The notes below the pieces were generated by a model. The model saw only the letters and a program-made list of their open reading frames with translations, made no database searches and had not been told where the DNA came from. Shown piece after piece: positions 1 to 7,729 of a DNA stretch of 10,311 bases. The translations under genes were made by a program, and so were the position numbers. The DNA lies in contig JAPKMV010000072.1 in NCBI GenBank assembly GCA_026645635.1, forward strand, positions 1 through 10,311. The letters run 5' to 3'. This DNA is from Caldilineaceae bacterium (GTDB lineage Bacteria; Chloroflexota; Anaerolineae; Caldilineales; Caldilineaceae). Every line of letters starts with the position of its first letter. Positions within the stretch are counted from its first letter, which is position 1.

Positions 1-946
1 TGAGCCGCGCCTGAGTGGCTTTCTGCTCGGTTATCTCCAGCGCATAGATGTTTACATAGGCTTCTTTGGGGATTGGCGCGAACTTGCAGGCATAGATGCG
101 CGATCCAAACTGGAACTCCGCATCCAGCGGTGCTCCACCTGCAAGCGCCCGTGAGATGGCTGCCTGCCATTCGGCGGGAAGGCTGTCCTTGCCATCCCAG
201 CCCGCTTCCTGGAACGCCTGGATAGCTGCTCGATTGCGATAGAGAATGGCGCCATCCGCAGCAACGCGCATGACGGGGCTGGGGTTTTCTTCAGGCAGGC
301 GGGCAAGCGCTTCGACTTCGCTGACGCGCAGTGCTTCGCTCTTTGCCCGATGCATCTGCTCGTCCATGAGCAGAATCGCGTAAACCAGGTGGCTGTTGCA
401 CAGATCCTCCAGCAAGTCCAGGTCAACATCATCCGTCGTCGCGATAAAATTGATGGCGCCGAGATAGCGCTCCCCCGTGTGCTGGCGAATCGAAGCAATA
501 TGACGCAGCCCCACACGCTCAGCGAGGACGGTCCCACGTTCGCGCGGAATTTCAGGCCGGAAATCCGAAATGTGGGCAAAAACCTCGGTCGGCGGCGTTT
601 TCATCGCCTCCACCGGGTCGTTAAGAAATCGATAACCGATCAATCCAGTGCCAAGAATCGTCTCGAACGCATCCAGAATTGCTGCCGGTGCGTAGGCCGC
701 GGTTACGCGCATGTGGAGGCCATCCTCCTCCATCTGCGCCAGCAGGCTGTAGCTGTAGCCCGTCGCCTCCGTGATGATCTGGAGCAGACGCTGCAGCACG
801 GCCGCGTGGGCAGATATGTCGACGAGGTTGCCCAGGGCGGCGCCGAGCAGCCGGGTGGCTTCTGCCCGTTTTCGCGCACGATCGCCTTCGCTTCCCCCAC
901 TGCTGGCTCGGTCTCTATGCAGATAGTCGCTGGCTGGGTTGGTCAT
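1..946 (-). CDS. GAF-PAS sensor protein, N-terminal part (C-terminus outside window)
   Basis: I translated this frame by hand: it opens with ATG at 946-944 and stays open to position 1 (about 315 codons), so the gene runs off the window. Residues about 45-195 look like a GAF domain (helix LQRLLQIITEATGYSYSLLA, then a strand-rich core with LGTGLIGY, and YLGAINFIA near its end). Residues about 196-212 form a polar helical linker. Residues about 212-308 are a PAS domain: it begins EALARLPEENPSPVMRV, continues DGAILYRNRAA, and closes with YALEITEQKATQARL, the usual PAS exit into a signalling helix. Such proteins are cytoplasmic sensors whose output is normally a histidine kinase, GGDEF/EAL or SpoIIE phosphatase domain; the output domain is not visible, so the class is open. 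No membrane segment is seen. The start lies 9 bases after the stop of the FG-GAP exoprotein gene, with a GGAG 12 bases upstream inside that gene's last codons, suggesting translational coupling. Confidence 0.85.
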   Translation of the reverse strand, partial: MTNPASDYLHRDRASSGGSEGDRARKRAEATRLLGAALGNLVDISAHAAVLQRLLQIITEATGYSYSLLAQMEEDGLHMRVTAAYAPAAILDAFETILGTGLIGYRFLNDPVEAMKTPPTEVFAHISDFRPEIPRERGTVLAERVGLRHIASIRQHTGERYLGAINFIATTDDVDLDLLEDLCNSHLVYAILLMDEQMHRAKSEALRVSEVEALARLPEENPSPVMRVAADGAILYRNRAAIQAFQEAGWDGKDSLPAEWQAAISRALAGGAPLDAEFQFGSRIYACKFAPIPKEAYVNIYALEITEQKATQARL

Positions 947-955
947 TGCTTGGAT

Positions 956-3900
956 TCACTCCACTGAGATCAGCGGCAAGTAGTCTTTGAGCCGGAACGA
1001 AACCTGATCCACGTTCCAGTAGTAGAGTGCGCCACTCAGGTCGCCGGCCACCACCTCCGGCGCTGGATCATCGTCCAGGTTGGCCAGCAAGGGCGCGCCC
1101 TTCACGGACATCGTTGTGGTGTGCGGCCAGCCTGCTAGTGCGGTCCCGTCGGCGTGCCAGGCCCAAACCCTGGCATCATCGGAGCCAACTACTACGTCGG
1201 GGTGACCATCGCCGTCCACATCACCAAGATGGGGCGAGGAAAGAACGTCTGCGCCGGTTGTTTGCGGCCAGCCGGCCACCATCGCGCCGGTGTGATGCCA
1301 GGCCCACACCCGGTCGTCGTCGCTGCCAACCAAGATCTCGAAATCTTGATCGCCGTCCAGATCCGCGATGACCGGGGAAGATCGGACAGTCCAGCCGGTG
1401 GGTCGCCGCCAGATGACGTTGCCGTCCGCGTCGAGGAGGTAGACGTAACGGTCGCCAGAGCCGATGACTGTTTCCAGGCCAGGGATGCCTGGGTCGATGT
1501 CACCGACCGCCGGCGTGGAGAGCACCAGATCGCCGGTGGGATAGGACCAGCGCAGAGAGCCATCGCGGTTGAATGCGTAGACGCGCTTGTCGGTGGAGCC
1601 AACGACTACCTCCAAAGCGCCGTCGCCATCCAGGTCGGCGAGTTTGGGCGAACTGTTGAGTACCTGCCCGCCGTAGAGGTCCGCCACGTCACCAATGCTT
1701 ACGGGCCAGCCGGTCTTGGCCGCACCGGTGGCGTCGACGGCATAAAGCTCGCCATCGGTAAGTGGCACGACTATGTCCAGCCCCCCGTCGCCATCGATGT
1801 CACCGATGGCTGGTGTGGCCAGGACGCGAAAACCGGCATGCAGGCTCACTGGCCAGCCAGGCAGTGGCTCGCCGCTGTGGCGCCAGGCATAGAGCATCCC
1901 ATTTGCTGCACCGGCCACCACCTCCAAAAGCCCGTCACCATCCAGATCCGCTACGGCCGCCGCTGCTTTGACCCCGCCGCCAACAGCTTTGGGCCAACCA
2001 TGGACAGGCAGCCGCAGCGCGTTGTAGACCTCCACCTGATTCGACAGCAAGTTGCCGATGATGACTTCGTTCCAACCATCGCCGTCCAAATCGGCGGCCA
2101 CTGCTCCAGCAAAATAGAGCGAGTCAGCCTCTGCCGCAGCTGGGGTGCTGGCGCGCACAACGCTGCCACCGCCGGGACGCCATAGCCAGTTCGAATCGGC
2201 ATTCTGAGGCAGCCACCAGTCTGGGTTGGTGGCGCCGCCTGAGCCGATGAAGTCGACGTAGCGGGGATAACCGCGCCACAGCCCGCGAAATTCCTCGGGC
2301 CACTGCCAGCCCGGCATGAAAGTCTGCGCCATCGGCAGGTCGTAACCCACCAGTGGGCTGGATGGGTCACGCACCGGGTTGACAATCTGCGTGTTGTCGA
2401 GATGTCCTGGAATCAACAGATGCACTTCCTGCTGAGTGTAGTACACGTAAATATAGGGATCCCAGGGTATCGGCGGCAGCGCAATGGCCGGGTTTGCGTC
2501 TGGCTCATAAAGATAGACGGTCAACGCCGCCGTTCGGCCGTCAACCACGCCTGGCTGGGTGTTGCGCGTGTTGGTGTCGAAGAAACCTTGCATGGGCGGC
2601 AGTGCGTCAAGCGTGCGTTCAAAGATCGTAAAGTTGGTGTTGGCAGCAAACTCGACCGTTCTTTGGTTGAGGAGACTACCTGTGTTGTCGTACACCGAAA
2701 CCAAGGCGATCCCACCGCCTTCGATCGGCAAGCTGTGAACAAAGCGCTGCGCGTAACCCGCGCCGCGAGCAAGCGCATCGTATTCGATCTCGATTGCCGC
2801 CAGCCGGCCAGCGCTGTCCACCCCCTTGTCTATGTCGATCTTCACCACAAAGTCGTTGTAGTCCCAGTCTGACCAGCCGACGTTTTTCAGATCTTCATAG
2901 GCCACGTAGACAACACCTGATTCCCACTGCAATTGTTCCCAGCCGACGAAGATCATGACCGTCGCATGATCGCAAGCTGCTGTGCTGTCGCAGATACGGT
3001 AAGTGAAGCTGTCTGGCCCAAAGTATCCAGCCGGCGGGCTGTAGGTGAACAGACCGTTGCCGTCGTTGGTCAGCACGCCATGATCCGGCAGCGTGGTAGG
3101 TGTGGTGCTGGCCAGGTCCAGGTTGCCATCTCCATCGATGTCGTTTGCTGCGACGTTGATTGTCACTGGGCGGTCGGTGTTGGTCTTGACATTGTCGTCA
3201 TGGGCTGCGGGCGCGCTGTTGCCTGCCGCCGCGTCGACCGAGGTGCTGATGCTCGCCAGCACCGATCCGTCCGAAAGTGTGCCGCCGGCAACCGCCAGCA
3301 GAGGGGCACCGTTGTATGACTGGTCGACTGTGACCTCATACTGAACTTGACTGGATGCTGACCCAACCGCTGTGGCGAGCACCCAGCGCAGGTCCGTCAC
3401 GGCATCCGGAGTAGTCGGTTCGGTGGTGACCCAAGTTGCGCCGCCATCGCTGCTGAACTCGGCATCTGCCGCTGTTGTCTCTGTGGCACTGCCGGCCAGA
3501 TAAGTGGTCTGGTCAGGAATGTTGGCAGCAATGAGCACTGGGTTGCCATTGGCGGGATAACCGACTGGCGCATCGGGCGCCGAATAGGTGATGGAGTAGC
3601 GGATGGGATCGCCAGCTTTGGCCGTCGTGCGTGAAGGTTGGATCGTCACCAGCAAGGTGCTGCTGCCGCTGCTGCTCATGCGGATCAGACTCGTGCTGGC
3701 GCTAAAATCACTGTTGTACTTTTCTTGCGTGCCGCTGGCTGCCTCCTGGTAAGGCTGGATGGTTGTGGTGCAGTCCCGCAAGGCGATGAATGTGTAGGCT
3801 ACATAATCCGCAGCGTTGGCACGATAGTTGCGCAGACCAGTGAAATAGAGCTGGTCCACAAACGGCGAGGGGCTTATGCTGGCCAGCCCCACTTCGCTCC

Positions 3901-4600
3901 GAACCAAGCGCAGACATGAAGGGTCATAATTGAGGTTGCCGACCGGCTGCAGCCAGGCGTCGTAATCGCCTCTGGGACCCTGACCGATTGTGCCGAGGGT
4001 GAAGCCAGTAATCCGAAGCGTGACCAGACCGCCAGGCGTGACCACATCCGGTGTGATCGTTTTCGTGCTGCCGTCAGGGAGCAGTTTATTGGCAGAGGCG
4101 CTGATTTCGCTCTGGGTGACAATCTGGCTGGAGGCGCTCGCACCACAGCCATCAGGATTCGTGACGGCAATCGTATAGTCGTAGCTGACATTGAAAGTGG
4201 CCGGGTAAACGACTGGCCAGTAAGCCGTAACGCTGGCGCCCGGCGCCAGATCGTTCAGAAAATAGCTGCTTGGGCTGCCACTGAGCAGCCCAAGGCCGCT
4301 GCTGCTGAACGTGACGCTGGCATTGTCGACCGGAAGCGCGCTGGTGTTGCGGATGCGAGCACCCAACATCGCCGCCTTGGGACCGTCGATCCCCGGTCGA
4401 TTGCTGTCGACTGCCGCAAATGGCGCTGCAATGATGGTGACCGAGAGGCCGCAACTGTCCGGCGCGGCATGGGCTGGCTCCCGTGCGCCGAGCCAGCCAA
4501 AGAAGACGCCCAGAAGCAGCGCCACCAGGAAGAACTTCACGGCAAGCTTGCCGCCATTCACACCACGACCGTATGAGTGATCCATCATTTGTGCCATCAT
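956..4600 (-). CDS. Secreted Ig-like / tandem-95 / LruC / FG-GAP repeat exoprotein
   Basis: About 1214 residues, exported and probably cell-surface or adhesin-like. Numbered from ATG 4600: signal peptide 1-45 (K18 and K22, hydrophobic core FFLVALLLGVFFGWLG, cleavage near AHA-AP); Ig-like beta-rich region about 48-310; DUF11-like domain about 315-455 (TAKAGDPIRYSITY); tandem-95/cadherin-like domain about 465-550 (APAAHDDN, NDIDGDG, GYFGPDSFTYRICDS); LruC (DUF4842-like) domain about 555-775 (YEDLKN, SDWDYNDFVVKIDID, HLLIPGHLDN); FG-GAP/VCBS propeller with eight DxDGD-type repeats about 820-1195; tail ending FRLKDYLPLISVE. The mature part has six cysteines, so disulfides are possible; there is no lipobox. 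The frame is open back to GTG 4678, but I prefer ATG 4600: it has AGGCAGG five bases upstream and puts the signal peptide close to the N-terminus, whereas the GTG abuts its only purine-rich stretch. It is followed after 9 bases by the GAF-PAS gene. Ligand unknown; FG-GAP propellers often bind calcium and mediate adhesion. Confidence 0.88.
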   Translation of the reverse strand: MMAQMMDHSYGRGVNGGKLAVKFFLVALLLGVFFGWLGAREPAHAAPDSCGLSVTIIAAPFAAVDSNRPGIDGPKAAMLGARIRNTSALPVDNASVTFSSSGLGLLSGSPSSYFLNDLAPGASVTAYWPVVYPATFNVSYDYTIAVTNPDGCGASASSQIVTQSEISASANKLLPDGSTKTITPDVVTPGGLVTLRITGFTLGTIGQGPRGDYDAWLQPVGNLNYDPSCLRLVRSEVGLASISPSPFVDQLYFTGLRNYRANAADYVAYTFIALRDCTTTIQPYQEAASGTQEKYNSDFSASTSLIRMSSSGSSTLLVTIQPSRTTAKAGDPIRYSITYSAPDAPVGYPANGNPVLIAANIPDQTTYLAGSATETTAADAEFSSDGGATWVTTEPTTPDAVTDLRWVLATAVGSASSQVQYEVTVDQSYNGAPLLAVAGGTLSDGSVLASISTSVDAAAGNSAPAAHDDNVKTNTDRPVTINVAANDIDGDGNLDLASTTPTTLPDHGVLTNDGNGLFTYSPPAGYFGPDSFTYRICDSTAACDHATVMIFVGWEQLQWESGVVYVAYEDLKNVGWSDWDYNDFVVKIDIDKGVDSAGRLAAIEIEYDALARGAGYAQRFVHSLPIEGGGIALVSVYDNTGSLLNQRTVEFAANTNFTIFERTLDALPPMQGFFDTNTRNTQPGVVDGRTAALTVYLYEPDANPAIALPPIPWDPYIYVYYTQQEVHLLIPGHLDNTQIVNPVRDPSSPLVGYDLPMAQTFMPGWQWPEEFRGLWRGYPRYVDFIGSGGATNPDWWLPQNADSNWLWRPGGGSVVRASTPAAAEADSLYFAGAVAADLDGDGWNEVIIGNLLSNQVEVYNALRLPVHGWPKAVGGGVKAAAAVADLDGDGLLEVVAGAANGMLYAWRHSGEPLPGWPVSLHAGFRVLATPAIGDIDGDGGLDIVVPLTDGELYAVDATGAAKTGWPVSIGDVADLYGGQVLNSSPKLADLDGDGALEVVVGSTDKRVYAFNRDGSLRWSYPTGDLVLSTPAVGDIDPGIPGLETVIGSGDRYVYLLDADGNVIWRRPTGWTVRSSPVIADLDGDQDFEILVGSDDDRVWAWHHTGAMVAGWPQTTGADVLSSPHLGDVDGDGHPDVVVGSDDARVWAWHADGTALAGWPHTTTMSVKGAPLLANLDDDPAPEVVAGDLSGALYYWNVDQVSFRLKDYLPLISVE
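1030..2125 (-). repeat. Eight FG-GAP/VCBS propeller repeats within the exoprotein
   Basis: Eight in-gene repeats, spaced roughly 130-165 bases, each encode a calcium-loop motif followed by a hydrophobic strand. In protein order they are DLDGDGWNEVIIG, DLDGDGLLEVVAG, DIDGDGGLDIVVP, DLDGDGALEVVVG, DIDPGIPGLETVIG, DLDGDQDFEILVG, DVDGDGHPDVVVG and NLDDDPAPEVVAG. Their codons fall near 2080, 1940, 1798, 1630, 1490, 1360, 1215 and 1075. Most blades also carry a GWP or similar turn and a Y/V-AW or Y-A strand. Repeats 5 and 8 have lost the full DxDxDG loop. Seven or eight blades is the normal size for a closed propeller. Confidence 0.85.
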
Positions 4601-4605
4601 TTGTA

Positions 4606-4612
4606 CCTGCCT
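4606..4612 (-). promoter_or_regulatory. Ribosome binding site deciding the exoprotein start
   Basis: AGGCAGG (minus strand) sits five bases before ATG 4600-4598. This is a near-consensus Shine-Dalgarno at a workable spacing. A second ATG follows directly (4597-4595). The earlier in-frame GTG at 4678 has GGAGA immediately against it with no spacer, which is poor for initiation. Confidence 0.5.
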
Positions 4613-4683
4613 GTCACCAATCACCGTCTCTTCAGACGATTCAACCAATTCAGGCGCCGGGTGATGCGCTTTGTACACTCTCC

Positions 4684-4718
4684 AGTATACTTCAGTGCCG
4701 AGACTCGTGGGCTGTCAA
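4684..4718 (-). promoter_or_regulatory. Weak promoter candidate upstream of the exoprotein gene
   Basis: On the minus strand a perfect TTGACA (4718-4713) precedes TATACT (4689-4684), one base from TATAAT. The spacer is 23 bases, well beyond the usual 16-18 for a sigma-70 promoter, so either the hexamers are coincidental or only the -10 element is used. If TATACT is a -10, transcription would begin near 4677, giving a leader of roughly 75 bases before ATG 4600 and ruling out the upstream GTG as the start. Confidence 0.25.
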
Positions 4719-4811
4719 GCATCATTGTATCGCGAAACCTTTCCCGCGGTCTGCCAGAATTTTTGGAAGGTCATCCCCGGCTGCCTGGCTGCTGTTCCAC
4801 CAATTCCTTGT

Positions 4812-6092
4812 TCATGCGACAAAGATCCAGTTTACAAAGATGGCTGTCAACACGCCCAGCAGAACCGAGAATGTGGCCAGCAGCAGACGATCGACAAACG
4901 GGCGCCGGCCCCACCACCCGAGTATGATGAACACGGGAAAGAGAGGCAGCACATAGCGGATCATGCTCTGGAGCGCACTGGAGGCAGGCACCAGGATCAC
5001 AATCAACACATAGATCGCGTAGCCTTCCCCCAGCCGGCGCCAGATTGCTGGCAGCATGGCGAGCACGGCCAGGAATGCACCCGCGTTCAATAGCCGGCTC
5101 AAGTTGCTCTTTGTCAGCGCGAGATCGGAGAGCGCGCTCAGTTCCCGGGCAATCACTGCCACCGGGCCGATATTCTGTCGTCCCCAGGCTGCCTGCACCT
5201 CGATAAAGGCAGTCGGGCGAGCGAAGTTGATTTGAAGAAAACCCATGTAGAGCAGCAGGCCCAGCGGAATGGCGGCGATGATGATCACCTCAATCCAACT
5301 GCCTTTGATGCCTGCCCAGAGGTTGCGCCACGTTGCGCCGCGATGAATGCGCGTGATCCGCCAGCCGTGACACCGGAGCCACTCCCACATCACCAGCGCC
5401 CAGAGCAGCACACCCAGGTTGCGCGTCGCGGCGGCCAGGATGCCTGCCACCGCCGCCAGCACCCAGTGACGGCGCCGGGCAAAATAGACCGTCGCCACCG
5501 AAAAGAGGAGAAAGAAGCTCTCGGTGTAGACGGCGCTGAAGAAGAAGGCAGTCGGAAAGAAGGCAAGATAGTAGACGGTGCGCTGCGCTGCGGCGCGGCC
5601 AGCATCCTGTGCAGCAGGGTCTGCATCCATCAGTTCGACTTCTGCCAGGCGGTAGAGAAAAATCAGGGCGCCCAGAAAGGCCAGATTGCTCAAAACAAAA
5701 CCAGCCAGCACAAGATTGCCGCCGAGGAAGGGCGCGGCCAGCCGCAGCGCCAGTGGATAGACCGGGAAGAACGCCACGTTGCTCTGCTGCAGCGGTTGGT
5801 ACCAATAGCCGTCACGGGCAATCTGTATGTACCATTGGCTGTCCCACTTTGCCCACATGCTGAGGAACGGGCTGTTCGGGTCGGCCACCCAGTGGCCTTC
5901 CTCTGTGGCAAGGAAGAGATCGCCCAGCGTCCCAGCCGCAAAGATCAGCAGACGGGACAAGGCAAAAGCTGCAATGGGCTGGACAAGCCAATCCAGGCGA
6001 TCCAGCCAGCGTGCGCACATTCGCCAAAGCCGGCGCGTTTGCGTGGCGAGGCTGGCTGCCGCGGAACGAGCAGTGGCGCCTGGCGTGCTCAT
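4812..6092 (-). CDS. PIG-V family (GT-C fold) membrane mannosyltransferase-like protein
   Basis: A polytopic membrane protein of 426 residues resembling the PIG-V (GPI mannosyltransferase II, GT76-like) family, which moves a sugar from a polyprenyl-phosphate donor to an acceptor on the outer face of the membrane. Diagnostic stretches, numbered from ATG 6092: WAKWDSQWYIQIARDGY (80-96), with the W83-D84 pair in the first extracytoplasmic loop where GT-C enzymes carry the catalytic acid; VAFFPVYPLALRL (106-118); and YYLAFFPTAFFFSAVYTES (174-192). Several long hydrophobic segments follow, and the sequence ends in a membrane segment (LLATFSVLLGVLTAIFVNWIFVA). The length is typical for bacterial members. 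An upstream in-frame GTG at 6164 would overlap the previous gene by 76 bases; ATG 6092 overlaps its stop as ATGA, the standard coupled arrangement, so I chose that. The true donor and acceptor are unknown; the GPI pathway itself is not expected in bacteria. Confidence 0.88.
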   Translation of the reverse strand: MSTPGATARSAAASLATQTRRLWRMCARWLDRLDWLVQPIAAFALSRLLIFAAGTLGDLFLATEEGHWVADPNSPFLSMWAKWDSQWYIQIARDGYWYQPLQQSNVAFFPVYPLALRLAAPFLGGNLVLAGFVLSNLAFLGALIFLYRLAEVELMDADPAAQDAGRAAAQRTVYYLAFFPTAFFFSAVYTESFFLLFSVATVYFARRRHWVLAAVAGILAAATRNLGVLLWALVMWEWLRCHGWRITRIHRGATWRNLWAGIKGSWIEVIIIAAIPLGLLLYMGFLQINFARPTAFIEVQAAWGRQNIGPVAVIARELSALSDLALTKSNLSRLLNAGAFLAVLAMLPAIWRRLGEGYAIYVLIVILVPASSALQSMIRYVLPLFPVFIILGWWGRRPFVDRLLLATFSVLLGVLTAIFVNWIFVA

Positions 6093-7729
6093 GGCGCCTG
6101 TCCAATTGTGATCTCGGTATTGCCAAAGGTAACCGGCCCGCCAAAGGCCATCAAGCCGATCCACCCTTCGGCGCGGGGGAGCAGTGCGCCCTCGATCACA
6201 GGCTCGCCGTCCACGAAGACGTCCATGCTGTTGCCACGCACATCAACCCTCAAGCGATAGCCGGATTCCCCTTCACCTTTTGCGGGTATATCGACCGAAC
6301 TGCGCCCACGGAAGGCGCCAGATTCGTCATAGACGCCCCAGAACAGCCCCTGGCCCCCCTTGATGATGCGCACAACCGTGGCGCCGGCTTTGCCGCCCCG
6401 TTCGGGCATCTGGACCATAAAGCCGCCGCCGACCTCCGGTATTTCCGGCAGAAAGATGTCGCTCTCGATCGAATAGTCGGACGCGTAGAGACCGGTGTTG
6501 AAGATGTAGTCGGCTGGATTGGGCGAAGTCTGGCGATAGACGCCTTGCTCCACTTCCCACTTTCCGCTCACGACGCGCTGCTCGGCAAACCCCTGGCTCC
6601 CGCCATAGGCGCCCGCCGGCGTCAACGGCTGAACGCCCACAGGGGTCTGGCTGGGGCCGGCAAGTTGCTCCACGCCATCGATCTGCGCGCTCTCGAACTC
6701 CGCCGAACTCTGCACAGTCACGAAGCCCAGGTAACCGTAATCCTGCTGGAGTGGCATATCTGCCGCCAACAGGAAGTCGTCCAGATAGACGCTGTAGGTT
6801 GTTGCCTTGCTCACAACCCGGAGCGTATGGCGCGCATCTCCTGGCGGCGAGACATTGGCATAGCCCTGGCCTACAAACTTGCCGCTCTCGTCAAAATAGC
6901 CCCAGAAGATGCCGCCGGGCCGCCGATCCGAATAGCGAACCATGTGCGCGCCATTCAGCCGATCGGTGTAGGGCATATTGAAAAGCACCCCAGCGCCGTT
7001 GCCATCGTCATGGCTGAATGAAGCCGTGTAGCTGTAATTCTGAAATGCGGCGCGTGCGTATGCAATTGCCAGGTCGAACCCGGTGGCGTCTTCCTGGACC
7101 AGGCTGCCGTTGCTGAAGCGCCATTCCCCTGAGAGCGGACGCCACCCAGCGTCGAGCATATTGCCGCGAAAGGTGCTGCGCCAGGCTCCAGGTGCGCCCT
7201 GCGCGATGATGCTGCTGTTGGCGGGCAGAGGCGTCGCCGTGGCGCGCGCTGCCTGTGGCGTTGGGGCGACAGGCGTTGTTCTGCCGCCTGCTGGCGCTGT
7301 GGCGGCCGGCGATGCGGCTACCACAGGGCTGCTTGCCGGCGTAACGGTCGACTGCGGGCGCGCCAGCGGCCGTTGACCGCTGCTTACCAGTGGAAAGACT
7401 TCAACCAGCGTAAAGGCAACGCTGCTGCGCGAAGTAATCAAGCCAATGTGACCGCCGGGCCGCCCCGATTCGGCTTTTCCAGCAGGCAGGTGAACAGGGA
7501 CATCGCGTGCCAGCAATTGGTCCTGTAAATAGACATCATAGCTCTGGTCCCCAACGAAAACGCGCAACTGGCTTGGAGCAGTGCCGGGTGCGTCGACATC
7601 GAGAAACCCCTGACGGGTGAAAATGCCTTGTTCGTCGAAGTAACCCCAGAAGACAGAATCGGTTTGATCGGCGTAGCGAACGACGTGGGCGTTATTGAGT
7701 TGATAGGGGGACACCATGTTGAACGCCAA
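6089..7729 (-). CDS. Jelly-roll repeat surface protein, 3' part after a frame break
   Basis: This frame continues the protein that begins at 8711. It is open from TTG 7729 (just after an in-frame TGA) to the stop at 6091-6089, and has no Shine-Dalgarno of its own. Numbered from 7729: residues 2-114 complete jelly-roll repeat 2 (AFNM, HVVRYAD, VFWGYFDEQG, YDVYLQDQLLA, GHIGLIT); 115-182 are a Pro/Ala/Thr/Ser linker; 183-355 are repeat 3 (GWRPLSGEWRF, VLFNMPY, HMVRYSD, IFWGYFDESG, YSVYLDDFLL, YLGFVT); 373-546 are repeat 4 (VSGKWEV, FMVQMPERG, LFWGVYDESG, MDVFVDGEPV, WIGLMAFG). The pattern matches concanavalin/LamG or DUF1080-like sandwich domains that often bind or handle glycans; no catalytic residues can be assigned. 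The stop overlaps the PIG-V start by ATGA. Probably not translated independently; if the break is an assembly error, this is simply the C-terminal half of one intact protein. Confidence 0.75.
   Translation of the reverse strand: MAFNMVSPYQLNNAHVVRYADQTDSVFWGYFDEQGIFTRQGFLDVDAPGTAPSQLRVFVGDQSYDVYLQDQLLARDVPVHLPAGKAESGRPGGHIGLITSRSSVAFTLVEVFPLVSSGQRPLARPQSTVTPASSPVVAASPAATAPAGGRTTPVAPTPQAARATATPLPANSSIIAQGAPGAWRSTFRGNMLDAGWRPLSGEWRFSNGSLVQEDATGFDLAIAYARAAFQNYSYTASFSHDDGNGAGVLFNMPYTDRLNGAHMVRYSDRRPGGIFWGYFDESGKFVGQGYANVSPPGDARHTLRVVSKATTYSVYLDDFLLAADMPLQQDYGYLGFVTVQSSAEFESAQIDGVEQLAGPSQTPVGVQPLTPAGAYGGSQGFAEQRVVSGKWEVEQGVYRQTSPNPADYIFNTGLYASDYSIESDIFLPEIPEVGGGFMVQMPERGGKAGATVVRIIKGGQGLFWGVYDESGAFRGRSSVDIPAKGEGESGYRLRVDVRGNSMDVFVDGEPVIEGALLPRAEGWIGLMAFGGPVTFGNTEITIGQAP
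7184..7387 (-). repeat. Pro/Ala/Thr/Ser-rich low-complexity linker
   Basis: This stretch encodes about 68 residues between jelly-roll repeats 2 and 3, dominated by P, A, T and S (for example STVTPASSPVVAASPAATA and TTPVAPTPQAARATATPLPA). It is the kind of flexible extracellular linker that is often O-glycosylated in surface proteins. The neighbouring mannosyltransferase-like gene makes glycosylation a reasonable guess, but nothing in the sequence proves it. Confidence 0.7.

Larger units (their letters stand above)
4601..4811. other. 211-base intergenic gap between the PIG-V gene and the exoprotein gene
   Basis: This is the longest non-coding stretch in the window. Apart from the weak promoter candidate and the Shine-Dalgarno described separately, I see no convincing content. 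There is no GC-rich hairpin followed by a T-run after the PIG-V stop, so no intrinsic terminator can be called. An imperfect CCTTCC / GGAAAGG pair near 4738-4770 is too weak to count. No small gene with a ribosome binding site is apparent on either strand. Confidence 0.5.

Noticed and set aside
52..579. Minus-strand open frame of 175 codons within the first kilobase
   Set aside because: It is out of frame with the GAF-PAS gene, which reads 946 to 1 with clear domain motifs; the Arg/Ser/Cys-rich product is typical of a shadow frame.
1154..2185. Long open frame on the plus strand (about 343 codons) opposite the FG-GAP region
   Set aside because: It is the antisense of eight repeated GAT/GAC-rich calcium loops, whose repetitive codons keep the opposite frame open. 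It has no Shine-Dalgarno, no family resemblance and lies entirely within a well-supported gene.
4446..4480. Lipoprotein signal for the exoprotein (cysteine soon after the signal peptide)
   Set aside because: The cysteine is preceded by APDS rather than a lipobox (L-[AS]-[GA]-C), and the AHA-AP site fits ordinary signal peptidase I better.
4738..4770. Intrinsic terminator after the PIG-V gene
   Set aside because: Only an imperfect six-base pairing with a long loop and no T-run is present.
5232..7021. Two long plus-strand open frames (about 342 and 336 codons) opposite the PIG-V and jelly-roll genes
   Set aside because: Their products are polar, His/Arg/Gln-rich and unlike any protein family, and they run antisense to genes with clear domains; they are composition shadows.
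7706..7712. Programmed ribosomal frameshift at the CCCCC run just downstream of the break
   Set aside because: The homologous AFNM motif in the +1 frame lies before the C-run, so the frame must change earlier; a shift at the run would leave the loop unlike the other repeats.
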